A DNA stretch of 64,000 nt, from NCBI GenBank assembly GCA_963664085.2, contig CAXXLO010000002.1:3782001-3846000 (forward strand), written 5' to 3'. This document shows positions 17,874-25,076 of this stretch, one piece after another. The notes under the pieces were generated by a model. The model saw nothing but the letters and a program-made list of their open reading frames with translations, was not told the DNA's origin and ran no database searches. Positions within the stretch are counted from its first letter, which is position 1. The number at the start of each line of letters is the position of its first letter. Made by a program: the position numbers and the translations under genes. Source of the DNA: Bin5 sp022821545 (lineage in GTDB: Bacteria; Chloroflexota; Anaerolineae; Caldilineales; Caldilineaceae).

Positions 17874-18650
17874 TCAGACGTTACACAGTTCGAAAGCCTG
17901 CCGAAGCGCTGCGACGACATCTCCCCGCGGGTGGAATTCGTGGCCCACGTAGCCGCCGTAGCCGGAACGACTGAGCGCCCGGCAGATGCCGCGGTAGTTC
18001 AATTCCTGGTTGTCGTCCAGTTCGTTACGCCCCGGGTTGCCCGCAGTATGGATATGGCCAATGGCTTCAAGGTTCTCGGTCATGGTGCGGGTCACGTCCC
18101 CTTCCATGATCTGCATATGGTAGATGTCGTAGAGGAGCTTCACGTTAGGGCTTTCCACCTGCTGCACGACAGCCAAGCCCCAGGCGCTATGGTCACACTG
18201 GTAGCCTGCATGATTCACTTTGGAGTTGAGCAGTTCCAAATTGAGATTAACGCCCTTGGCCTCAGCGTGCGGGGCGGCGCGGCGAAGACCGGCGGCCGTG
18301 TTGGCGATGGCCTCCTGCTCGTCCATTCCCGGAATGCGATTTCCGCTGAAGCAGATCAACCCGTCAACGCCGTTGGCAGCCGCTACGTCGATAGACTCGC
18401 GCAATTCTGCTGCGATTCTGTCATGATTGTCGGCATTGTTAAGGCCATCCGGCAGAGAGTCGTGCCCGCCGATGCTCACGACACGCAGTCCGTGGCCGGC
18501 GGCGGACTCGCAGAAGCCGGCGAAATCGTCGCCCCGGCCCCAGATTTCGATCGCCGGGTACCCGATATCGGCAATCGCCGCGAAGAGTTCGTCCTGTGAC
18601 ATGGTGTTCTGGGGAAGGATCGGGACACAGACTGACTGTTTGATTGGCAT
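17874..18650 (-). CDS. Hydroxypyruvate isomerase-like sugar phosphate isomerase/epimerase
   Basis: 258 residues, a xylose-isomerase-like TIM barrel. Metal-binding positions can be seen in LNLELLNSKVNHAGYQCDH (Glu near 147), LLYDIYHMQIMEGD (Asp near 182, His), IGHIHTAGNPGRNEL (His) and GYVGHEFHPRGD (Glu near 242). The pattern NPGRNELDDNQELNY is typical of Hyi/OtnI. The enzyme would interconvert hydroxypyruvate and tartronate semialdehyde, or 2-oxo-tetronate isomers. It lies on the same strand as the sulfatase, 85 bases upstream. Confidence 0.88.
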   Translation of the reverse strand: MPIKQSVCVPILPQNTMSQDELFAAIADIGYPAIEIWGRGDDFAGFCESAAGHGLRVVSIGGHDSLPDGLNNADNHDRIAAELRESIDVAAANGVDGLICFSGNRIPGMDEQEAIANTAAGLRRAAPHAEAKGVNLNLELLNSKVNHAGYQCDHSAWGLAVVQQVESPNVKLLYDIYHMQIMEGDVTRTMTENLEAIGHIHTAGNPGRNELDDNQELNYRGICRALSRSGYGGYVGHEFHPRGDVVAALRQAFELCNV

Positions 18651-18695
18651 GCCATCTTTCCTGATTTGAGGGAGCGAACGCCTGACGGTGGGAAA

Positions 18696-19568
18696 CTAAT
18701 AGATCACCTTGTTCAGGGGATACTCAATAATGCCGGTGGCGCCGGCTTGCTTCAGGTCGGGGATCAGGTCGCGAACGATCTTTTCGTCAATGATCACTTC
18801 CAGCGCGACCCAGTCCGGGTCGGTCTGGTTAGTAATCGACGGCGTGTGCAAGGCCGGAAGCTGCTCGGTAATCGTTGTCAGCGAGGTCCGCGGCAGGTTC
18901 ATTTTGAGGCCCACCTTCGCGCCGGCCTGAAGCGCACCCTTGAGGAGCATGGCCAGGTTTTCGATTTTCTGACGCTTCCAGCGGTCGGCCCAAGCGTCAT
19001 GGTTGGCGATCAGTTTGGTCGTCGATTCGGCGACAGTATCGACAATACGCAGCCGGTTCGCCCGCAGAGAGGAGCCGGTCTCGGTGCCCTCGACAACGGC
19101 ATCAACCAGAAGCGGCGCCTTGACCTCGGTCGCGCCCCAGGAGTATTCCACTTCCGCTTTTACCGCATGTCTTTCCAGATAACGGCGCGTGACCTGCACA
19201 AGCTCGGTGGCGATGCGCTTGCCCTCCAAGTCTTTCGGGCTGTGGATATCGGAATCATCCGGGACCGCAAGTACCCAGCGGTAGGCCTGATTCGTGGCCT
19301 TGCTGTAGACCAGGTCCTCCACCTCCCGTACATCGGCTTCGTTTTCCTGCACCCAATCCTTGCCGGTAAGTCCGACATCGAGCACACCGCGTTCGACGTA
19401 GCGCGCTATCTCCTGAGCGCGAAACATCAGGCAGTCGACTTCCGGGTCGTCGATGTATGGGGCATAGGAACGGCCGCGCACATAGACCTGGTAGCCGGCC
19501 TTGGCGAAGAGTGCAATCGTAGACTCCTGAAGGCTGCCTTTCGGGATTCCGAGCGTCAAACGACTCAT
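18696..19568 (-). CDS. hisG: ATP phosphoribosyltransferase, long form
   Basis: About 290 residues from the ATG at 19568, which follows TGAGGA; an in-frame TTG four codons earlier is less likely. The catalytic domain shows LTLGIPKGSLQEST at the start, DVGLTGKDWV, RIATELVQVTRRYL and the PRPP loop region DAVVEGTETGSSLRANRL. A C-terminal ACT-like regulatory domain (about 215-290: MNLPRTSLTTITEQLPALHTP) makes this the long HisG type. This form works as a hexamer without HisZ and is inhibited by histidine. First enzyme of histidine synthesis. HisI lies just upstream on the same strand; the other his genes are elsewhere. Confidence 0.93.
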   Translation of the reverse strand: MSRLTLGIPKGSLQESTIALFAKAGYQVYVRGRSYAPYIDDPEVDCLMFRAQEIARYVERGVLDVGLTGKDWVQENEADVREVEDLVYSKATNQAYRWVLAVPDDSDIHSPKDLEGKRIATELVQVTRRYLERHAVKAEVEYSWGATEVKAPLLVDAVVEGTETGSSLRANRLRIVDTVAESTTKLIANHDAWADRWKRQKIENLAMLLKGALQAGAKVGLKMNLPRTSLTTITEQLPALHTPSITNQTDPDWVALEVIIDEKIVRDLIPDLKQAGATGIIEYPLNKVIY

Positions 19569-19661
19569 TATGGTCCTCAATCAGATTCTTGGGTTGAATT
19601 CCTGTTGCTGCGCCGGGCCGGCCGCCAGTGGATGGGACGGCGGGACTCTTTTGTCCTGAGG

Positions 19662-20078
19662 TTACACTAAGGTCAGCTGCCAGGAAGGCGCTGACCGACC
19701 GCCTGGATTTTCGTCTGAACTGGCGGAACGCTCGATACGGCGATAATAGCAGCCGCTGCGCGCGTTGCCATCCGCGCCCTTGGTGTGGCAGGCTCCTGCG
19801 CCCAAGGGACGTACAAGATACAGCAGTGAGTTCTGTTCGCAGTTGACGCGCACGTCTACGAGTTCCAACTTGTCGCCCGATGTCGCACCCTTGATCCACA
19901 GTTCGTTGCGCGAGGTGCTCCAAAAGGCCGCAACTCCATGCGAAAGAGTGTAAGCCAGCGCTTCCTGATTGACATAGGCAACGATTAAAACCTCTTTCGT
20001 GTCGGCGTCCTGTACAGCCACCGGGATGACGTCGGCTTCTCCCTTGGCAATGTCTTGCAGCTTTCTGAAGTCCAGCAT
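19662..20078 (-). CDS. hisI: Phosphoribosyl-AMP cyclohydrolase
   Basis: 138 residues from the ATG at 20078 (MLDFRKLQDI); a longer start at 20141 adds a non-conserved extension. The family blocks are clear: VLIVAYVNQEALAYTL, FWSTSRNELWIKGATSGD, and the zinc Cys residues in VNCEQN, AGACHT and SGCYYRR. The usual magnesium motif DCDxD is replaced here by NCEQN, so two of its Asp are Asn. Only the cyclohydrolase domain is present, with no HisE fusion. It hydrolyses phosphoribosyl-AMP in histidine synthesis and is adjacent to hisG. Confidence 0.88.
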   Translation of the reverse strand: MLDFRKLQDIAKGEADVIPVAVQDADTKEVLIVAYVNQEALAYTLSHGVAAFWSTSRNELWIKGATSGDKLELVDVRVNCEQNSLLYLVRPLGAGACHTKGADGNARSGCYYRRIERSASSDENPGGRSAPSWQLTLV

Positions 20079-20186
20079 CAAGGCGGTCCCTTCCTCCAAT
20101 TCGGCTGTCGAGGATGCGGAGCACGTGTCATTTCGGTTCATTGGGAGTCCATTTCGTTCAATTCGGTGTGTCCCGCTGGCTTGAGT

Positions 20187-20591
20187 TCATTCCAGTGCGT
20201 TCCCCCAGACTTCCATGTCAAGTTCGACATCGGCGCGGTTGAGAACATCATCCAATTGGAGGTGCGCGTCGGGCAGGTCTTCGATTTTCTCAGCCACCAG
20301 TTCCAGGTCCTCCGGAGTGGCATCGGTCACGTAGGCTTTCTCAAAGATCTTGCGGGGATTCAGCCAGTAACCGCCGGCCGCAAGCCTGCCCCACTTTGTG
20401 AGAAGATAGATGATGACATAGTCGCGTCCTCCGCGGCTGGTGTCGACGATGCGCGAGCCGTTAACGCTAATCGGGTAGAGAAACTCGATTCCGGACGTGG
20501 TACGCTCGGCGCGAAAGTAGCGAATCTTGGACGTGCGGGAAAAGCGGTAGACCGCCTTGGGGATCAGTGCCCCGCGGGCTGTTTCTGCCAT
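20187..20591 (-). CDS. Conserved-looking protein of unknown function
   Basis: 134 residues from the ATG at 20591, which has AGGAGGGAA directly upstream. The protein is soluble and mixed alpha/beta: an N-terminal basic part (IPKAVYRFSRTSKIRYFRAERTT), a central strand-rich stretch (RDYVIIYLLTKWGRLAAGGYW), and an acidic helical end (PEDLELVAEKIEDLPDAHL). No motif is recognised. It precedes hisI on the same strand by about 110 bases and may be co-transcribed, which gives no functional clue. Confidence 0.55.
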   Translation of the reverse strand: MAETARGALIPKAVYRFSRTSKIRYFRAERTTSGIEFLYPISVNGSRIVDTSRGGRDYVIIYLLTKWGRLAAGGYWLNPRKIFEKAYVTDATPEDLELVAEKIEDLPDAHLQLDDVLNRADVELDMEVWGNALE

Positions 20592-20933
20592 TTCCCTCCT
20601 CTGGCATGTCAAGATGGCCGGATGCGAATTGTCCTCTAGCCTAGCAGTCTTGCCGGTTCTTGTCCAGATAAGGGAGCTGTTGGGTCTTCCAGGTATTCTA
20701 ACTCAAGTCGACCGCCGTACTCTTGACAACGGCAACCGGCGTTGTTACCATCGTTGGCACCTGACAGATTCAAAACAGACCTCGCCCAGGGGCAGTACGC
20801 AGTAACTGCAATCGGTCACATGCTTACCGATGCAGGGAATCGGGAGCCGGTGCAGCAATTGAGAGGATCGGCGGCGCAGTTGATCGGGTATCCAGCGACG
20901 CTTTGGGTGAGTCCACCAGGAGGAAAACTTACG

Positions 20934-21542
20934 ATGTCTAACAGCACGAGTCAACGCAACGCCGCAACATCTGCGACCAGGCCGCTGTTTATCACGGTCC
21001 TGGCAATCGTTGGCTTGCTGGCCATACTCTCATTCACGTCCAAATTGGAAGAATACGAGCTATTAAGCTTCCTTGTGCCATACGAGAGCGCCATTTCAGT
21101 TGTCGTTGTCGCGATTCTAGGGCATATCGGGGTCCAATCGGGGACCAAGTGGGTATACGCCATTGCCCAGAGGCAAACGACTGAGGACGTCGCCCGAACT
21201 CTACGGGTCATAGCACGCCTGGTGGGATACGGGCTGATTTTCTCTTTCCTGGTTTCGGTTGTGACGGACAACGCCGTGGCAGCGTTGACGATGGGAAGTT
21301 TCGCGGGCCTGGTGGCAGGCTTTGCCTCTCAGACTGTCATGGGACACACCGTGGCCGGCGTCTTCCTGGCGATTTTCAGGCCGGTAGGACTGGGCGAAAA
21401 CGTAACGATTGGCAGAGAAACCGGAGTCGTGGCCGATATTACACTGATGCACATTGTGCTGGACTCAGAGGAAAAGCGCGTACTGATCCCGAGTTCCACC
21501 GTGGTCGGCTCGATATTGATAAAGAACATGCCGAGCGAATGA
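20934..21542 (+). CDS. Short MscS-family mechanosensitive channel
   Basis: 202 residues from the ATG at 20934, which has GGAGG upstream; the longer frame from 20742 has no ribosome site. Three hydrophobic segments (about 19-40, 50-68, 93-115) are followed by an amphipathic pore-lining helix rich in Gly/Ala (GSFAGLVAGFASQTVMGHTVAG) and the MscS beta domain (RPVGLGENVTIGRETGVVADITLMH...VLIPSSTVVGS). It lacks the C-terminal alpha/beta domain of E. coli MscS. Role: release of solutes on osmotic down-shock, or a related small conductance. The stop overlaps an ATG for the next frame. Confidence 0.85.
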   Translation: MSNSTSQRNAATSATRPLFITVLAIVGLLAILSFTSKLEEYELLSFLVPYESAISVVVVAILGHIGVQSGTKWVYAIAQRQTTEDVARTLRVIARLVGYGLIFSFLVSVVTDNAVAALTMGSFAGLVAGFASQTVMGHTVAGVFLAIFRPVGLGENVTIGRETGVVADITLMHIVLDSEEKRVLIPSSTVVGSILIKNMPSE

Positions 21543-21562
21543 CAAGGGAGGGAGTCTTCGAA

Positions 21563-22078
21563 ATGGATGTTTCAAGAACAGTTGCTTCGCAGTTCCACGC
21601 CGCCCTGTCGATGATGGAGCAGACCGTCAGTCTGTGCCCTGACAAGCTGTGGAATGTTCCGGGACAGGACAATCCGTTTTGGCGGGTGGCCTTCCATGCG
21701 CTCTTCTACGTGGACCTGTATCTGCAGCCGTCAGATGAGGAGGCGGCGGTGTGGGAAAATGCAAGAGACGGGTACCAGTTCCTCGGCCCGACGCCATGGC
21801 CGCCGCATGAGCAGCCTGCAGCCGAACATCCATATAACCGCAATGAGATTCGAGCCTATATCGACTACCTGAGGTCTTTCGTGGATAGGACGTTGCCGAC
21901 TGTGGACCTGAGCGCTCCCTCCGGCTTTTCCTGGCTGCCATTCGACAAGCTTGAACTGCAGATTTACAATATTCGTCATCTGCAACAGCACGTGGGCGAC
22001 CTGAGCACGCTCCTGCTGACACAAGAGGGTATAGAGATCAACTGGATTGGCATGGGAGAAGGTTGGCCGGCTGAGTAG
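21563..22078 (+). CDS. DinB family protein
   Basis: 171 residues from the ATG at 21563, chosen for the GGGAGGGAG upstream; an ATG at 21539 overlapping the MscS stop is possible. A four-helix-bundle protein with the DinB/YfiT metal ligands in place: FHALFYVDLYL (His near 43) and NIRHLQQHVGDL (two His near 140-144). DinB proteins are metal-dependent and often transfer thiols such as bacillithiol or act on small substrates. The W-rich tail NWIGMGEGWP is common in this group. Downstream lies the sugar epimerase. Confidence 0.82.
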   Translation: MDVSRTVASQFHAALSMMEQTVSLCPDKLWNVPGQDNPFWRVAFHALFYVDLYLQPSDEEAAVWENARDGYQFLGPTPWPPHEQPAAEHPYNRNEIRAYIDYLRSFVDRTLPTVDLSAPSGFSWLPFDKLELQIYNIRHLQQHVGDLSTLLLTQEGIEINWIGMGEGWPAE

Positions 22079-22140
22079 GCCGCGCCCGACAACCCAAGCA
22101 GCGTCAAAACAGACAGGACAGTACGATACGGAGCAAAGCC

Positions 22141-22932
22141 ATGCACCTTTCGATGCACAATTGGATGCGCGCAGAGCCGATCGACGTGACTGTCCGGCGA
22201 CTGGCCCGGTACGGCTACAAGAGCATTGAGATCAGCGGCGAGCCGGACGTCTTCGACACGAAAGACCTGCGGAGACTTCTGACTGAAAACGGAATCGCCT
22301 GCTGGGGGGCAGTCTCATTGATGTTCGAGGGGCGGGACCTGATCCACGCAGACGAAGCAGTGCGCGCCAGTTCGATCGGCTATCTCAATGAGTGCGTCAC
22401 GATGGTGAAAGAGCTGGACGGCTATGAGATGACGATAGTGCCGTCTCAGGTTGGCAAGGTGGCGCCGATGGACACGCCGGAACAGGAGTGGGCATGGGCC
22501 GTTGACAGCCTGAAAGAGGTTTACGCGCATGGACAAGGGGAAGGAATCCGCATCGCGCTTGAGCCGCTCAACCGATTTGAGACGAATTTTCTCAACCGCG
22601 CCGATCAGGCTGTTTTGCTAGCTGAAGCAGTCGGCGCGGACTGCGGCGTCTGCCTCGACACGTTCCATCTCAACATTGAAGAGGCCGACATGCTCGAGGC
22701 GATCAGGAATTCGAAGGAGCGGCTGGTCGACTTCCATGTAGCCGACAACAACCGCATGGCCTGCGGGATGGGCTCACTGGACTGGCCCCTGATCGTGAGG
22801 ACTCTGAAAGAAGTGGGGTATGACGGCGCGCTGACCGTTGAGTTTGTGGCGCCGCTGGACCGAACACCGGCCAACCCTTACCAGAACGCAGTTGCCGCGG
22901 CCGAAGCGGAACTGACCGCGGAGCAACTTTAG
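22141..22932 (+). CDS. Sugar phosphate isomerase/epimerase, cut short by an in-frame TAG
   Basis: 263 residues to the first stop. A xylose-isomerase-like TIM barrel: IRIALEPLNRFETNF (metal Glu near 141), CGVCLDTFHLNIEEAD (Asp, His), LVDFHVADNNRMACGMG (His) and LTVEFVAPLDRT (Glu near 240). The pattern fits the D-psicose/tagatose 3-epimerase branch. After the TAG at 22930 the same frame goes on for 30 sense codons that look like the normal end of the family (FIQDHGSGVLSEEFYNWLVEE), ending at a second TAG, 23023. All metal ligands precede the first stop, so the short product may still fold, but it would lack the last helix. Confidence 0.85.
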   Translation: MHLSMHNWMRAEPIDVTVRRLARYGYKSIEISGEPDVFDTKDLRRLLTENGIACWGAVSLMFEGRDLIHADEAVRASSIGYLNECVTMVKELDGYEMTIVPSQVGKVAPMDTPEQEWAWAVDSLKEVYAHGQGEGIRIALEPLNRFETNFLNRADQAVLLAEAVGADCGVCLDTFHLNIEEADMLEAIRNSKERLVDFHVADNNRMACGMGSLDWPLIVRTLKEVGYDGALTVEFVAPLDRTPANPYQNAVAAAEAELTAEQL

Positions 22933-23025
22933 TTCATCCAGGACCACGGCAGCGGAGTTCTGTCGGAGGAGTTCTACAACTGGCTTGTCGAGGAGACAGC
23001 CCAAACGCTGTTGCCGCTTATTTAG
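22930..23025 (+). other. Read-through frame: displaced C-terminus of the epimerase
   Basis: Starting with the amber codon at 22930-22932, the epimerase frame continues FIQDHGSGVLSEEFYNWLVE and on to TLLPLI before TAG at 23023. The sequence has coding character and an amphipathic helix as expected for the barrel's last helix. A single base change from a sense codon (CAG or AAG, for example) would restore the gene. Confidence 0.75.
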
Positions 23026-23052
23026 AGCAACCGCATCTCACACCGGAAGCGG

Positions 23053-24096
23053 CTAAAGGGCTATTCTTCTACCCTCCCGCGCCGAGCGATAGGCTCCCAG
23101 GATCATCTCTACCGACTTGCGCCCCTCTTCGGCGCTGACATGCTCGTCACTCAATCCACGCACATAGTCGATAAAGGGGCGCGGCACGCCTGCGATTCGT
23201 TCACCCTGGCTGGCAGGTATGGGCAGGTGAAACTCCTGCCACCCGGCGTCACCCTGGCGGATCATCCGCAGAGGAGCGGCGCCCGGAGGCCTGGGAACGG
23301 ACGTGGACGGCCCGTCGCCAAAGTCCTGGATGATGGTGCCCTCTGCCCCGTAGATCTCGGTCGTGTTGACCCCTGCAACCGTGGTTGAGCCATTAAACAG
23401 GGTACCGATCGCTCCGCTCTTGAAACGAAACAGCGCGACGCCGTTGTCGTCGGGCGCGATCCTGGAGACGACATTGTCGATTTCGGCCATGACTCGAGTC
23501 GCCTGGCCAAAGGTCCAGTAGAACCAATCGGCTGCGTGGATGGCGTCGTCGAAGAACATTCCCACATTGGCGACGGGGTCGACGTGCCAGCGGGTTGGGC
23601 CGGTAAAGAAGCCCTCGTTGTTGAGTACACCGATACAGTGCCTGCGACGCACGACCGCGATTTCGCCGACTGCGCCGGCGTCCACAAGCTCCTTGATCTT
23701 GCGGTTGACCGGGTCCTGCCGCATCTGGAAGGCTACGCTGAACTTTACGCCAGTGCGGCGGACGGCCTCGATGATGCGATCACAATCTTCGAGTGTTGTC
23801 GCAAGGGGCTTCTGGCAGAGGATAGCTTTGCCGGCTGCGGCTGCCTGTTCCACGAACTCGGCGTGGCGATTCGTCTCCGTCGTAACGATAACCGCATCGA
23901 TGTCGGGATCGGCGGTGACGGCTTCAGAGTCGCTGCGATAGTCCATTCCGAAGGCGGCCGCGGCTTCCCGGCCCCGGTCTTCGTTGTCGTCCCAGCAGGC
24001 GACTAACTCCACGTCGTCGAATTCCAACATCTTGCGGCAGTATGCGTTGCTATGGCCATGGGCGTGGCTGAGGACGCCGATGCGTACTTTATCCAT
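23053..24096 (-). CDS. Gfo/Idh/MocA family oxidoreductase
   Basis: 347 residues. The N-terminal Rossmann domain begins VRIGVLSHAHGHSNAYCR, a variant in which the usual GxGxxG is replaced by a His-rich loop. Then VIVTTETNRHAEFVEQAAAAGKAILCQKPLAT holds the conserved catalytic Lys (CQKP, near 96). The C-terminal alpha/beta domain has PTRWHVDPVANVGMFFDDAIHAADWF, where the Asp/His pair sits at the active site. These enzymes oxidise or reduce sugars and inositols with NAD(P). Located last in the sugar ABC transporter unit, it probably acts on the imported sugar. Confidence 0.88.
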   Translation of the reverse strand: MDKVRIGVLSHAHGHSNAYCRKMLEFDDVELVACWDDNEDRGREAAAAFGMDYRSDSEAVTADPDIDAVIVTTETNRHAEFVEQAAAAGKAILCQKPLATTLEDCDRIIEAVRRTGVKFSVAFQMRQDPVNRKIKELVDAGAVGEIAVVRRRHCIGVLNNEGFFTGPTRWHVDPVANVGMFFDDAIHAADWFYWTFGQATRVMAEIDNVVSRIAPDDNGVALFRFKSGAIGTLFNGSTTVAGVNTTEIYGAEGTIIQDFGDGPSTSVPRPPGAAPLRMIRQGDAGWQEFHLPIPASQGERIAGVPRPFIDYVRGLSDEHVSAEEGRKSVEMILGAYRSAREGRRIAL

Positions 24097-24136
24097 GTAA
24101 ACACCTCGGAAGTGTCTTGCGAGAGGATTTTGAGGG

Positions 24137-25075
24137 TCAGGCTTTCAAACCACCTGCGGTCAGGCCGCGCACGTAGTGTCTCATGCCGAAGGAAAACAGC
24201 ACAACCAGGGGAATGGACGCCAGAATGTAGCCGGCCATCTGCGGACCGAGATCGGTGACACCTATTTCGGAAGTGAATTGGGTCAGGGCCACGGCCACGA
24301 CCTGCTTTTTGGGGCTGGAGATGACGACCAGGGGCCACATGAACTGGTTGTAGGTGGTGACGAGCCTGACAACGGCCACCGTCACCAGGATGGGCGCCGA
24401 GAGAGGCACGGCAATCTGGGCGAAACTCTGCAACTCGCTGGCGCCATCAATGCGCGCCGCGTCGAAAAACTCCTCCGGCAAGGTGGCGAAGAAGCTGCGG
24501 CACAGGAGAAGCGCAAAGACCTGGCCCCCCGACGTCCACGGCAATATGAGCGCCCAATAGGTATTCTCCAGGCCCATATTGAGGATGAGAACGTATGCTG
24601 GAATGAGTGTCAGAATCGGCGGGATCATCAGAAGGGCGAGGATTCCCGTATAGATCAGCTCCTTGCCGGGAAAGCGGTGGCGGGCGAAGACATAGCCGCT
24701 GAGGCTGGCAAGCACGATGGTCGCCGCCGTCGAAGTACCGGACGTAAGGATCGAGTTGAGTACTGCCCGCCAGATGGCCAGCGAGCCCAGCGCAAAGTTT
24801 TCCCAGCGATAGGGATCGGGCATGGACCAGAAACGGCCGTAGATCTGCCCGTTGTCTTTAAGCGAGAGAGCGATCAGATAGATGATAGGTATGAAGGTGA
24901 CGATCAAAAGGATGAGCAGTATGGCATAGAGCAGGAGCTGTCCGCCGGTCAAGCGCAGAAGCGCGAAAGCGGAGCCGGGGGCAAAGAGGGTCTGTTCTGC
25001 GGTTGCGCCGCTTTCTCCGCGAACGGCGACTGCCGCCGCGCCCTCCGACCCCTGACCGTCTCGCACCGTCGCCAT
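24137..25075 (-). CDS. Carbohydrate ABC transporter permease, MalG type
   Basis: 312 residues, six predicted membrane helices. The EAA loop that touches the ATPase is DAARIDGASELQSFAQIAVPLSAPI (near 213-237). The N-terminal 35 residues are hydrophilic, Ala/Gly-rich, and not part of the family core. It follows the propeller-fused permease after one base and should pair with it. No ATPase of the MalK type is encoded in this cluster, so a shared one from elsewhere is likely. Confidence 0.93.
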   Translation of the reverse strand: MATVRDGQGSEGAAAVAVRGESGATAEQTLFAPGSAFALLRLTGGQLLLYAILLILLIVTFIPIIYLIALSLKDNGQIYGRFWSMPDPYRWENFALGSLAIWRAVLNSILTSGTSTAATIVLASLSGYVFARHRFPGKELIYTGILALLMIPPILTLIPAYVLILNMGLENTYWALILPWTSGGQVFALLLCRSFFATLPEEFFDAARIDGASELQSFAQIAVPLSAPILVTVAVVRLVTTYNQFMWPLVVISSPKKQVVAVALTQFTSEIGVTDLGPQMAGYILASIPLVVLFSFGMRHYVRGLTAGGLKA

Positions 25076-25076
25076 A

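Noticed and set aside
22930..22932. Pyrrolysine-type TAG recoding, suggested by a corrinoid methyltransferase system in the window
   Set aside because: The methyltransferase here belongs to the UroD family and not to MttB/MtmB. Several genes in the window end with TAG, and no pyl genes are seen.
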